This document shows positions 34,167-42,852 of a DNA stretch of 64,000 nucleotides, one piece after another. This DNA is from an uncultured Paracoccaceae bacterium (GTDB lineage Bacteria; Pseudomonadota; Alphaproteobacteria; Rhodobacterales; Rhodobacteraceae). The notes under the pieces were generated by a model. The model saw nothing but the letters and a program-made list of their open reading frames with translations, had not been told where the DNA came from and searched no databases. Numbering within the stretch: the first letter of the stretch is position 1; each line of letters begins with the position of its first letter. The translations under genes were made by a program, and so were the position numbers. Location of the stretch: the NCBI GenBank assembly GCA_947503925.1, contig CANNFQ010000006.1, positions 124,001 through 188,000 on the forward strand. Direction: 5' to 3'.

Positions 34167-36155
34167 TCACCGCCGCCAGAGAAAGGCATAGCTTGCCAGC
34201 ACGCCCTGCAGTTTCGCAAGCCCACGATTGAAACGTTCCGGCGCCGGGATGTCGTTATTTTCCAACCGATCCACAATCACCTCCGGCGGGCAAGCCATGC
34301 CGGTCACCGGGTCAAAATAGCGCGGATAGGCGATCAAGGTGGCGTGTACCAACCCGATAAGGTCGACCCTGTTGGCCCGCCGGGTCACGGGCATTGCACG
34401 GTCATCCGTCAACCCCCAGCCAGCGTAAAAGGGGGTACCCAGACAGGTGACCCGTTTGCCGCGCAACAAAGCCTCAAACCCCAGTAGCGACGTCATCGTC
34501 CAGACCTCATCGACGGCCATGATCGATGCAATCGGGTCGCTTCGGGTCAAGACAACATCTGCGATCTGATCGGCGTCGGGCACCGCACCGGGGCGTAATC
34601 CGGCTTCGACATCCGGATGAGGTTTATAAATCAGGACAGCCGCCGGATTGGCCTCGCGCACCGTGCGCAGCAGCGCCTGATTACTGGCCACATCCGTGGC
34701 GCCGAGGCGAATGGAGGCATCATCCTCCACCTGACCGGGTACCAATATACGACGGCCGCGGGGCAATTCGGCCAGCGCCGTAGCGGTGGAAAGATTGTAT
34801 TTCGACAGTCCCGCATCGGTAATCCGCGCGATCAGGGCCTCTGCCCGTTGGCGCGCGCCCACGTCAAGCCCAGGGGCTGCATTGATCAACGTCTCCAACC
34901 GGCTGGGCCGGGTCGCGTCATAATAAATCCCCAGATCATCCAGAACAAGGCTCAGCGGCGGGATCAAGTCCGCACCCAATCCGCGCGAACGCAGAAATCC
35001 ATCTTCGATTAGAACTGCATCGTCCCGGCCGGTGCTGGCCCAGGCCATCAGGCGCCGCTCCGTGGCCTTTGCCTTGGCGAAGGCACCATCGCCCTTTGCA
35101 AACGCCACGCGACGCGGGTTTCCAAACACTTTTTGCAACAGCCCACGTTTCCACAACCGCATATCTGCCGCCACCCAGCCGCGATAGTCATCGCGGGCGG
35201 CGCGGGACAGGGCAGTCATGGTGGCAGCGGCCTCTTCAAACGAACAGAGCCGATCATGGTAAGGATCGTACCAATGCGGATATAGAATCATCGCAGCGGC
35301 AAATAACTGGGCGCGGGTCAGCACGCGCTGCCTGCGTTGCACTGGTTTGCGATCATCGGTAAGGCCCCAACCGGCATAAAAGGGCTGTCCAAACACGACC
35401 GGTTTATGATCGGCCAGGATCGCCTCGAACCCCATCTGCGAACTGACGGTATAGACGGCAATCGCGCCTTCCAGCACCGCCCAGGGAGAGACAGGTTGAT
35501 CACACAGGCTGATCCGATCCGTCACATCATCGGGGCCAAAATACCCGGTCTTGTGGCCCGCGACAGTTTCGGGATGGGCCTTGATCAGGATGCGGGCATT
35601 GGGGTGCTCGGTCTGGGCATAAAACAGCATCTCGCGAAACGTGTTGCTGTCGGCTCCGCTGGCGGTGATCGATGCATCCTTGCGAGCTTGGTCAATGACC
35701 AGCACATAGCCCGGATCGGGCACAGGCAAGGTGGGGTCAAAGGCGTTATACTTTGACAGATGGTTAGCTTTCATGGCCGCGATCCCGGCCCGCGCCCGAT
35801 CCAGCAAGGCGGTGTCATCCAGCGGATCCTCTGCCAGCAGAAGCTCTAGATCACAGGGCGTCGATGGGTCAAAATGCACGCCGTGCCGGTCGATATGCAG
35901 GCCAATCGGAACATCGCCATCGCGTCCCAACCCGACAGAGCGTAAAAACGCATCCTCCAAATGGATCATCGAGTCCGCGTTTTTGGTGGCTGCGGCGGCA
36001 TCAGGGGGGCCAAGGCCCCATATGCCCACCGCATCACCGGGGCCGGGTGTATCCTGCCGGATGTCATATCCGGCCAAATCCAGAATACGCTGCATCCGCG
36101 GTTCAGTCAGTGCGCCATCGCCGTCGACAAAAAGCTGCGTGCGGGGGGGCGTCAC
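34167..36155 (-). CDS. kpsC: Capsule lipid-anchor beta-Kdo transferase
   Basis: Builds the poly-beta-Kdo linker on phosphatidylglycerol for group 2-type capsules. The 662-residue protein contains two tandem homologous glycosyltransferase modules (about 1-310 and 330-662). Repeated landmarks are AFLRSVGLG / GFLRSRGLG, LSKYN / LSKYN and QPFYAGWGLTDDR / TPFYAGWGLTDDR, as in KpsC where the modules make alternating linkages. It follows kpsS on the minus strand by 4 bases and is convergent with ribD without any gap. Confidence 0.93.
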   Translation of the reverse strand: MTPPRTQLFVDGDGALTEPRMQRILDLAGYDIRQDTPGPGDAVGIWGLGPPDAAAATKNADSMIHLEDAFLRSVGLGRDGDVPIGLHIDRHGVHFDPSTPCDLELLLAEDPLDDTALLDRARAGIAAMKANHLSKYNAFDPTLPVPDPGYVLVIDQARKDASITASGADSNTFREMLFYAQTEHPNARILIKAHPETVAGHKTGYFGPDDVTDRISLCDQPVSPWAVLEGAIAVYTVSSQMGFEAILADHKPVVFGQPFYAGWGLTDDRKPVQRRQRVLTRAQLFAAAMILYPHWYDPYHDRLCSFEEAAATMTALSRAARDDYRGWVAADMRLWKRGLLQKVFGNPRRVAFAKGDGAFAKAKATERRLMAWASTGRDDAVLIEDGFLRSRGLGADLIPPLSLVLDDLGIYYDATRPSRLETLINAAPGLDVGARQRAEALIARITDAGLSKYNLSTATALAELPRGRRILVPGQVEDDASIRLGATDVASNQALLRTVREANPAAVLIYKPHPDVEAGLRPGAVPDADQIADVVLTRSDPIASIMAVDEVWTMTSLLGFEALLRGKRVTCLGTPFYAGWGLTDDRAMPVTRRANRVDLIGLVHATLIAYPRYFDPVTGMACPPEVIVDRLENNDIPAPERFNRGLAKLQGVLASYAFLWRR

Positions 36156-36159
36156 CGGA

Positions 36160-37440
36160 TCAGGTCACGATCTTCAGGGCGGGGCGCGCGGGTTGGCTGA
36201 GCAAAGCGTCATAAGGATCGACATCAGCCAGCATCATATCCACGACCTCGCGCAGCAATTGGCGGCGTCCGCGCGACGAATAAAACCCGCCAGGCACCTG
36301 GCTGGTTTCCAACAGAAACTGGCGATAATCGCGATAGGCGCTGGCATTGGGGCGGCGCGGGTTGGCAAAGAAGGCAGCAATCGGCTGATCGGACACAAAT
36401 TCCGGTTTCGCAAAGACTGCGGTACCAAAAATACGCAGGGGAATGCCACGCCAGAGAGCCTGCTGGGCCGCGGTCGAATTGACCGTCACAGCAGATCGCG
36501 CCTGATCCAGCAATGGCGCCAGCTTCCCCCCCCGCAGATAGATCACGCGATTAGCAATGCCATGCTGTCGGGCCAGATCAGCGATGATCCGACGCAAGGG
36601 CAGACGGCCGATCTCGAGCGGATGCGCCTTGAATACCAGATGGTGATGCGACGGGGCACCGGCCGCAAAACCGGCGATCACCAGCTGCAGGAACTCCTCC
36701 ATCCGGCCAAAGGGGGAATGGGCTTGAAAACTGGCATCATGTTCCAGTTGCAGCAGGGCAAGATGATAGGGAAAGCCGCCCAGCCGGACACGGCGCTGGG
36801 CAATGCGGCGCGACAAGGCGGTGACGGGCATGGTCAGCAGCCGTTTGGTATAAAGCAGCGCCTCGCGCCCGACAGGTAAGGCGCGGTGGCGGGTGAAATT
36901 GGGGTAACGTTGGTTCCGAAACAGCACAAACCAATGATAAAGCGCGCCATAGAACACATGCTGGCGCATATCGCCCCAAACAGCAGGCGGCGGGTGCATG
37001 TCATGATCAGAGGCGGCCAGCGCCTCTGCCATCTGCGGGACTGACATATCCATCAGGCGGGAATGACCGTTAGAGCCATCCCGTTCATACGTTACCCAAT
37101 AGGGACGCAGATAACCTTCCTCGAAAACATGGATGCGCACGCCGCGCGACCGGGCGACGCGGATCGCCTCCGCATGGATCGGACGGATATCGCCATAAAG
37201 GACCAGATCGGTGATCCGATGATCGGTGATCAGGGCGGCGATCGCATCTGGCCAGTCATTGGTCGCACCAACAAACGGGATGTATTGGGAACCACGGAAC
37301 CAGAAGGCCTGATCGCCCGCATTGAACCCCACACGCCAGACTTGCGCACCCGCACGGCGCAGCATCCGCGCCAGACGGGCAAAGAAAGGGCCATGCGGTC
37401 CTTGCAGGAACAGGAAATGTCGTTGGTTGATCTGGGTCAC
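36160..37440 (-). CDS. kpsS: Capsule lipid-anchor beta-Kdo transferase
   Basis: Adds the first beta-Kdo to the phosphatidylglycerol acceptor before KpsC extends it. The 426-residue protein has HFLFLQGPHGPFF at the N-terminus, VFEEGYLRPYWVTYERDGSNGHS in the middle and VNSTAAQQALWRGIPLRIFG near the C-terminus, all KpsS signatures. The start is uncertain: GTG 37440 is used, TTG 37458 is possible, and neither has a clear ribosome binding site. Together with kpsC it sits on the opposite strand between ribD and ribE. Transport genes (kpsMTED) are not in the window. Confidence 0.88.
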   Translation of the reverse strand: MTQINQRHFLFLQGPHGPFFARLARMLRRAGAQVWRVGFNAGDQAFWFRGSQYIPFVGATNDWPDAIAALITDHRITDLVLYGDIRPIHAEAIRVARSRGVRIHVFEEGYLRPYWVTYERDGSNGHSRLMDMSVPQMAEALAASDHDMHPPPAVWGDMRQHVFYGALYHWFVLFRNQRYPNFTRHRALPVGREALLYTKRLLTMPVTALSRRIAQRRVRLGGFPYHLALLQLEHDASFQAHSPFGRMEEFLQLVIAGFAAGAPSHHHLVFKAHPLEIGRLPLRRIIADLARQHGIANRVIYLRGGKLAPLLDQARSAVTVNSTAAQQALWRGIPLRIFGTAVFAKPEFVSDQPIAAFFANPRRPNASAYRDYRQFLLETSQVPGGFYSSRGRRQLLREVVDMMLADVDPYDALLSQPARPALKIVT

Positions 37441-37575
37441 GCGGGGCAGGGTATCCAAATTTCGTTTTCAATGGGTTATGCCACAACTTGTGGCCGGATA
37501 CAGGGGGGAAAGCTGCCGCTTGCTTGCCCCTGGTTTACGGGCTAGCTCTGTGGCGCAGTTGGAAAGGATCAAACC

Positions 37576-38172
37576 ATGTTCACAGGGATCATCACCGATC
37601 AGGGCCGGGTGCTGGAGCTGGAAAAACGCGGCGACCTGCGGGCGCGTATTGCGACACAATACGACGTGGACGGGATTGATATCGGGGCATCCATCGCTTG
37701 TGACGGGGTCTGTTTGACGGTGATCGCGCTGGGGCGGGAGCCGGAAAACTGGTTTGATGTCGAAATCTCTGCCGAAACGCTGGGGGCGACCAATCTGGGC
37801 GGCTGGACGGTTGGACATATCGCCAATCTGGAACGGGCACTGAAAGTTGGCGATGAACTGGGGGGGCATATCGTGTCGGGCCATGTGGATGGCACCGCCG
37901 AAGTCGTGGGTATCAAGGATGAGGGCGACAGCACGCGCGTCACATTTCGCGCGCCTGATGATCTGGCACGGTTCATTGCGCCGAAAGGGTCCGTCGCGCT
38001 TAATGGGACATCGCTGACGGTCAACGAGGTCGATGGCACCGATTTCGGGATCAACTTCATCCCGCATACGAAGTCCGAAACCACCTGGGGGCAGGTGAAG
38101 GTGGGCGATGTGATCAATCTGGAAATCGACACGATGGCGCGCTATGTCGCGCGGCTGCGGGAATACGGGTAG
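37576..38172 (+). CDS. ribE: Riboflavin synthase alpha chain
   Basis: Dismutates two 6,7-dimethyl-8-ribityllumazine molecules into riboflavin. The 198-residue protein shows the duplicated lumazine-binding barrels: MFTGIITDQG...ASIACDGVCLTV in the first and GHIVSGHVDGTAEV...GSVALNGTSLTV in the second. Length is normal. It is separated from ribD by the inverted kpsCS pair, so it needs its own promoter. Confidence 0.95.
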   Translation: MFTGIITDQGRVLELEKRGDLRARIATQYDVDGIDIGASIACDGVCLTVIALGREPENWFDVEISAETLGATNLGGWTVGHIANLERALKVGDELGGHIVSGHVDGTAEVVGIKDEGDSTRVTFRAPDDLARFIAPKGSVALNGTSLTVNEVDGTDFGINFIPHTKSETTWGQVKVGDVINLEIDTMARYVARLREYG

Positions 38173-38179
38173 AGGACGC

Positions 38180-39355
38180 TCAGTCGGCGCCCTGCCACCA
38201 GTCGCCGGGTTTGCGGCGCTGGCCGTGATTCTTGGCGAGACGCAAGGCCAGCTTGCGCAACGGGCTGAGCGCCAGTTTCAACCACAACCGGCCGCGCCAT
38301 GTCGAAAAGTCGCGGTTAAACGGGCAGACGCGCATGCAGATGGCGCAATCCGATGCCAGCTTCGCCCAGAAGCCAAAGCATTTTTCCGCATCCGACGTCC
38401 ATTTGCGCACGCCCTTGATGGCCGAGATATTGGCCCGATCCGTCGATGGTGGGCCGTAGGGCAGCGCCTTGACCGGGCAGGCATCGGCGCATTTGGTGCA
38501 GATATCGCAGAAGGCGCGCACCCCCTTGGGCTTTGGCGCGTCATGGGCCAGCGGCAGATTGGTGAAGATCTTTGAAAACCGCAGGCGAGGGCCGAATTCT
38601 GGAGTGATCACCATCTGATTACGGGCATATTCGCCCAACCCCGCCTTGACCGCATAGGGGATCACAAGGCCGGTGTCATTCATCGACGGCACGGCCTCAT
38701 ACCCCAGATTGCGGATATAGGCGGCAAGCTGCATGACGATGGCCGCCTCATGGCTGTATTCGCGGCCCGTCGCGGCACCAGCCAGCGCTGACGGGTAGGT
38801 GGCGACAAGATCTTCAGCCATTTCATGGCCCAGCACGATCACCGATTGCAGCCCGTCCGGCAGGTCATGCGGGGCATCCGACATGTCCCGCGTGTCCACC
38901 CGGGCGGCGTAAAGCCAACGGGTGTCCAGATCGGTGATACCGCACAGATCGGCGCCAAAGAAGGCAGCGATCCGCTTGATTTCAGATGCCATGTGGGCAG
39001 GGTCATCAACTGGTACCGCCTCGGGGGCTTTGGGGGTGTCGGGCTGGATAGCGGCTTGAAAACCCTCGCGCATTCCGTCCGCCGCATTGCGATTAGATAT
39101 AATGTCAGAGACGAGCCAGGCGGCATTGCGCAACGCAAAGTCGCGTTGTGAAAATCCGTCGCCGCGGCGTGGTGCGGCCTCCATCCTGTAGGAGGCAAAG
39201 AACTTGTCGGTTATGGGTGATTTGACGTCGTCATCCCAAAAGGCGCGGGTGAAGATATCATTGCGCTGGGCGAAGGGCTCGAAATCATCGGTGACTTCGA
39301 TCCCGGCGGCCGCATCACCATCACGTTGCGGCGGGGTATTTTGCGGCCAGACCAT
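38180..39355 (-). CDS. Reductive-dehalogenase-like double 4Fe-4S protein
   Basis: A 391-residue protein. The C-terminal third has two cluster motifs, CDICTKCADACP and CAICMRVCP, and the central part (WLYAARVDTRD, VIVLGHEM, GYEAVPSMNDTGLVIPYAVKAGLGEYARNQMVITPEFGPRLR) is like the cobalamin-binding core of reductive dehalogenases and epoxyqueuosine reductases. There is no TAT signal and no RdhB-type anchor gene beside it, so respiratory dehalogenation is not supported. A cytosolic corrinoid-dependent reductase is the best guess. Confidence 0.65.
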   Translation of the reverse strand: MVWPQNTPPQRDGDAAAGIEVTDDFEPFAQRNDIFTRAFWDDDVKSPITDKFFASYRMEAAPRRGDGFSQRDFALRNAAWLVSDIISNRNAADGMREGFQAAIQPDTPKAPEAVPVDDPAHMASEIKRIAAFFGADLCGITDLDTRWLYAARVDTRDMSDAPHDLPDGLQSVIVLGHEMAEDLVATYPSALAGAATGREYSHEAAIVMQLAAYIRNLGYEAVPSMNDTGLVIPYAVKAGLGEYARNQMVITPEFGPRLRFSKIFTNLPLAHDAPKPKGVRAFCDICTKCADACPVKALPYGPPSTDRANISAIKGVRKWTSDAEKCFGFWAKLASDCAICMRVCPFNRDFSTWRGRLWLKLALSPLRKLALRLAKNHGQRRKPGDWWQGAD

Positions 39356-39505
39356 GGCGTGAGCCTAATGAAGGGTGAAAAATGATGCAATTGTCAGCAG
39401 CCTGCGGTTGGAGACCCGATTTTGGACGGAAATCAGCTGTGGGTGTTTGACAGGATGGCAATGGCGCGTGAACCTGCGGCCAGACGTGATGAAGGCAGGA
39501 CGAAA

Positions 39506-40069
39506 ATGACAGCGGGGATCGGACATAATTCAGGCCGGGTTGAGACGCGGGGATTTGCATGGCGCAAACATGTTTGGACCAAGGCGCGCAAACAGCTGAT
39601 GCCGACCCTGCCGGTCGAGGTAGTGCGGCTGCGGGTCCGCCGGGCGCAACAGCTGGGCCTGCCTTACAAAACCTATGCCGGGATCAGAGCCAGTACGGGC
39701 CATGACCTGATTGGGTTTATGTTTTCCAACAATGTGCTGCACGTGTTGCGCGACGGGCAGGGTTTGCCGCCTGACCGGGCTGCAGCACTTGATGGATTGA
39801 TCAATACCACCTGTATGGGCCTGAGCCATCGTCCTGTAACGCCAACCCATCTGGCAGGATTACCCGGGATTGACCGAGCCTATGCCGCACCGCAGTTTAA
39901 CGATAACTGGTCGCGGATGCGGGACCGGATGCGCGAAATTGTCGTCGATATGGGCCAGCCTGCGGACCGGTTTGTGATGATCGGTGACACCGCGTTTGAA
40001 CGCGAATGGGCCGAAGCGGCGCAGATGGCGGGTTATCTGAACGCTGTGCAGTTTTTCCAACCCGGGTGA
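39506..40069 (+). CDS. Hypothetical protein with IGHNSG start motif
   Basis: A 187-residue soluble protein. It starts MTAGIGHNSG, a short N-terminal motif seen at the start of several alphaproteobacterial proteins; the rest is basic (RLRVRRAQQLGLPYKTYAGIRASTGHDL). No catalytic motif is recognised. GGCAGGA lies before the ATG. Its TGA stop overlaps the hairpin element at 40068-40085. Confidence 0.7.
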   Translation: MTAGIGHNSGRVETRGFAWRKHVWTKARKQLMPTLPVEVVRLRVRRAQQLGLPYKTYAGIRASTGHDLIGFMFSNNVLHVLRDGQGLPPDRAAALDGLINTTCMGLSHRPVTPTHLAGLPGIDRAYAAPQFNDNWSRMRDRMREIVVDMGQPADRFVMIGDTAFEREWAEAAQMAGYLNAVQFFQPG

Positions 40070-40085
40070 TGGGTCAAGACCCATC
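40068..40085 (+). terminator. Palindrome overlapping the stop codon (copy 2)
   Basis: GATGGGTC-AA-GACCCATC followed by TTACG. It differs from the copy at 16488 only by a compensated base pair (T-A to C-G), and again overlaps the upstream gene's stop codon. Confidence 0.55.
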
Positions 40086-40154
40086 TTACGATATCCTAAT
40101 GCTGCGTTAACAACTCTACCGAGCGGCCCTTTAACCCCCAGATTTGCCCGATCA

Positions 40155-40208
40155 GGGTCCGACGCCGGGCCGACACATGTCCGACGCTTTGCCGACAGCG
40201 GATTTCGC
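40155..40208 (+). promoter_or_regulatory. 11-bp-phased half-site array upstream of ribB (copy 1)
   Basis: GTCCGAC, GCCGAC, GTCCGAC and GCCGAC end at 40163, 40174, 40185 and 40196, exactly 11 bases apart, and are followed by GATTTCGC (40201-40208). On the other strand the sites read (C/T)GTCGG(C/A)-N4, a spacing typical of PhoB/OmpR-type direct repeats. A second copy of the same element is at 55060-55115. Confidence 0.5.
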
Positions 40209-40348
40209 TAGAAACAAGGGGTTTAATCGTTGATTCGTGCAGATCGCCGCATTCCGTGCCCGACATCCACCGAACGTTGCGTGCCCGGCCCTTTCCGAAT
40301 CCACCTGTCTCGGCTATCTGCCACGGGGAATGAGCGGTGAGGACGCCT

Positions 40349-41479
40349 ATGAACCAGAATTTCGAAAACCCCGGCCAGGTCGAACGCGACTGGTCTGATG
40401 CGGTCAGCAAGATCGAAGAGATCATCGAAGACGCCCGCAATGGCCGTATGTTCATCCTTGTCGATCATGAGGATCGCGAAAATGAGGGCGATTTGGTCAT
40501 CCCGGCGCAAATGGCCACGCCTGATGCGATCAACTTCATGGCCAAACATGGTAGAGGTTTGATTTGCCTCACACTTCCGGGTGAGCGGATTGATGCGCTG
40601 GGTCTGCCGCTGATGGCTTCGCATAACTCCTCGCGCCACGAAACAGCTTTTACCGTCAGCATCGAGGCGCGCGAAGGCGTCAGCACGGGTATTTCTGCAG
40701 CGGATCGGGCATTGACCGTCGCCACCGCCATCGACGCCAGCAAAGGGGCTGCCGATATCGCGACCCCGGGTCACGTATTCCCCTTGCGGGCGCGTGAAGG
40801 CGGTGTGCTTGTCCGTGCTGGCCATACCGAGGCAGCCACAGATATAAGTCGCCTTGCGGGGCTTAACCCGGCGGGCGTGATCTGCGAGATCATGAAAGAA
40901 GACGGCGAAATGGCCCGCTTGCCGGATCTTGTCGCCTTTGCCCAGTTGCACGGTCTGAAGATCGGTACGATCAGCGATTTGATCGCTTATCGCCGTCGCC
41001 ATGACAATCTGGTCCGTGTGCGTGAAACCAGCACCATCCAGTCCGAGTTCGGTGGCGAATGGGAGTTGCGGATTTATACCGATGAAACCCAAGGAGCAGA
41101 GCATATCGCATTGATAAAAGGTGATATTTCGACGCCGGAACCTGTTCTGGTGCGGATGCATGCGTTGGATCCGATGTTGGATGTTGTGGGCGTGGGGCCC
41201 AAGGGACGCCGGGACGAATTTGGTGATGCGATGAAGCTGATCGCCGAAGAAGGGCGCGGTGCGCTGGTGCTGCTGCGCGACGTACATATGAAGCTGGAAA
41301 CCGACGAAGAGGTGTCACCGCAGACGTTGCGGCAATACGGGCTTGGTGCGCAGATCCTCAGCTCGCTTGGTATCCATGAGTTGGAACTGCTGACCAATTC
41401 GCCACAGCCCAAGGTCGTGGGGCTTGATGCTTACGGGCTTGAGATTGTGGGCACGCGTAAAATCTCGGAGATTGGATAA
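40349..41479 (+). CDS. ribB: DHBP synthase with degenerate GTP cyclohydrolase II domain
   Basis: Makes 3,4-dihydroxy-2-butanone 4-phosphate from ribulose 5-phosphate. The 376-residue protein has an intact N-terminal DHBP synthase domain ([24 protein letters not shown]). The C-terminal half is related to GTP cyclohydrolase II but lacks the three zinc Cys: where RibA has SECLTGDVFGSLRCDCG this protein has [19 protein letters not shown]. This is the RibBX-type arrangement, so GTP cyclohydrolase II must be encoded elsewhere. GTGAGGA precedes ATG 40349. ribH overlaps the end. Confidence 0.9.
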   Translation: MNQNFENPGQVERDWSDAVSKIEEIIEDARNGRMFILVDHEDRENEGDLVIPAQMATPDAINFMAKHGRGLICLTLPGERIDALGLPLMASHNSSRHETAFTVSIEAREGVSTGISAADRALTVATAIDASKGAADIATPGHVFPLRAREGGVLVRAGHTEAATDISRLAGLNPAGVICEIMKEDGEMARLPDLVAFAQLHGLKIGTISDLIAYRRRHDNLVRVRETSTIQSEFGGEWELRIYTDETQGAEHIALIKGDISTPEPVLVRMHALDPMLDVVGVGPKGRRDEFGDAMKLIAEEGRGALVLLRDVHMKLETDEEVSPQTLRQYGLGAQILSSLGIHELELLTNSPQPKVVGLDAYGLEIVGTRKISEIG

Positions 41480-42018
41480 TGGCCGGACCGTCACATCACA
41501 TCATGCCGCTGCCTGAATTTGAGAAACCGGTGAAAATACTGATCGTCGCCTCGCCTTATTACAAGGATATCAGCGACAACCAAATCGCCGGTGCCAAGGC
41601 CGAGATCGCGAAGGCAGGTGCGACCTACGAAATCGTCGAGGTGCCCGGCGCTCTCGAAATTCCCACCGCCATCGGCATCGCGGAACGGATGCGCAATTTT
41701 GACGGCTATGTCGCCCTTGGCTGCGTGATCCGGGGCGAGACGACACATTATGATACGGTTTGCAATGATAGCAGCCGGGCTGTGCAACTGCTTGGTTTGC
41801 AAGGGCTTTGTATCGGCAATGGTATCCTGACGGTTGAAAACTATGAGCAGGCGGCGGTGCGCGCCGATCCTGGCCAGATGAACAAAGGTGGCGGGGCTGC
41901 AGCCGCAACCTTGCACCTGATCGCGCTCGCCCGTAAGTGGGGCAATACGACCAAAGGGGTCGGCTTTACCAAGGAAATTCTGCTGGCCGGTGATCCGGAC
42001 GGCAAGACAACAGCATGA
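41479..42018 (+). CDS. ribH: 6,7-dimethyl-8-ribityllumazine synthase
   Basis: Condenses the RibB product with the pyrimidine intermediate. The 179-residue protein has the family core (VEVPGALEIPTAI, GCVIRGETTHYD, ILTVENYEQA) after a short N-terminal extension. It overlaps ribB by 1 base and nusB by 4 bases: a tight ribB-ribH-nusB operon. Confidence 0.95.
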   Translation: MAGPSHHIMPLPEFEKPVKILIVASPYYKDISDNQIAGAKAEIAKAGATYEIVEVPGALEIPTAIGIAERMRNFDGYVALGCVIRGETTHYDTVCNDSSRAVQLLGLQGLCIGNGILTVENYEQAAVRADPGQMNKGGGAAAATLHLIALARKWGNTTKGVGFTKEILLAGDPDGKTTA

Positions 42019-42482
42019 CCATTTCGAACAATCAGCGCCGCAAGATGAAATCCGCCGCCCGGTTTTACACCGTGCAGGCGTTGTTCCAGATGGAAGCCAC
42101 TGGGCAGACCGTTGATGCCATCGTCAGAGAGTTTGAAGATCACCGTTTCGGGGCCCAATATGACGAAGGCGAGATGGCTGAAGGTGACATCGATACCTTT
42201 CGTTTGCTGATGGAAAAAGCGGTTGATGAGCAAGCGGTGATCGACCAGATGACCGACCGGGCGCTGGTTGCCAAATGGCCGATTGCACGGATTGATCCGA
42301 CCTGGCGGGCACTGTTCCGGGCGGCGGGGGCAGAGCTGATTGACAAGCAGACGCCCCCCAAAGTGGTGATCAGCGAATTTGTCGGCGTGGCGGAGGCGTT
42401 TTCGAACGACGGCAAGGAACCGAAATTCGTGAATGCCGTGCTGGACCATATGGCGCGCGAGGCCCGGCCAGAGGCGTTTTGA
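42015..42482 (+). CDS. nusB: Transcription antitermination factor NusB
   Basis: Forms the rRNA antitermination complex with NusE. The 155-residue all-helical protein has AARFYTVQALFQME near the N-terminus and KFVNAVLDHMA near the C-terminus, both NusB hallmarks. ATGA overlap with ribH. Confidence 0.93.
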   Translation: MTISNNQRRKMKSAARFYTVQALFQMEATGQTVDAIVREFEDHRFGAQYDEGEMAEGDIDTFRLLMEKAVDEQAVIDQMTDRALVAKWPIARIDPTWRALFRAAGAELIDKQTPPKVVISEFVGVAEAFSNDGKEPKFVNAVLDHMAREARPEAF

Positions 42483-42537
42483 CCGCATTGGCCAGGCCGC
42501 CGGTTTGCGCTATAATTAGGACGAAAGGGGAAAGCTG

Positions 42538-42852
42538 ATGAAACCATCGAGTGAACCCAACCTGATGCGCCTTTACCTGCGCCATTGCGCTGTGGGTTTT
42601 TGCCTGTCGGCCGTTTTTGTCACTGCTCTTCTTTGGTTTGATATCGCCCGGATCGGGACGCTTGTTGCCGGATCGGATATTGGCTGGCTTGCTGTTTTCC
42701 TGCTGTGGTTCTTTCACGGTACGGTTTTCGGCAGCGTGCAGTTTGCCGTGTCCATCATGCTGGACACGGATGATGATGACGAACCGCGCGGTGGCATGAC
42801 GATCCCGGTGCGGGCTGCGGCCCCGTCAAGGATCGCAGATCGCCAGATCTAA
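42538..42852 (+). CDS. Two-helix membrane protein
   Basis: A 104-residue hypothetical protein with two membrane segments (CAVGFCLSAVFVTALLWFDI and WLAVFLLWFFHGTVFGSVQF) and an acidic stretch (DTDDDDEP) before a cytoplasmic tail. AAAGGGGAAAG is upstream of the ATG. It follows nusB by 55 bases and is convergent, with a 4-base overlap, with the cyclase-family gene. Function unknown. Confidence 0.68.
   Translation: MKPSSEPNLMRLYLRHCAVGFCLSAVFVTALLWFDIARIGTLVAGSDIGWLAVFLLWFFHGTVFGSVQFAVSIMLDTDDDDEPRGGMTIPVRAAAPSRIADRQI

Noticed and set aside
35731..36879. 382-codon plus-strand frame across the kpsC/kpsS junction
   Set aside because: It is antisense to two strongly conserved genes and contains no domain.
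40086..40348. FMN riboswitch upstream of ribB
   Set aside because: The conserved RFN boxes (e.g. GGGGTGAAATTCCC-like) are not found; the region instead holds the 11-bp-phased array.
40223..41287. 354-codon minus-strand frame opposite ribB
   Set aside because: Antisense to ribB; frame remains open only because of GC-rich codon structure.
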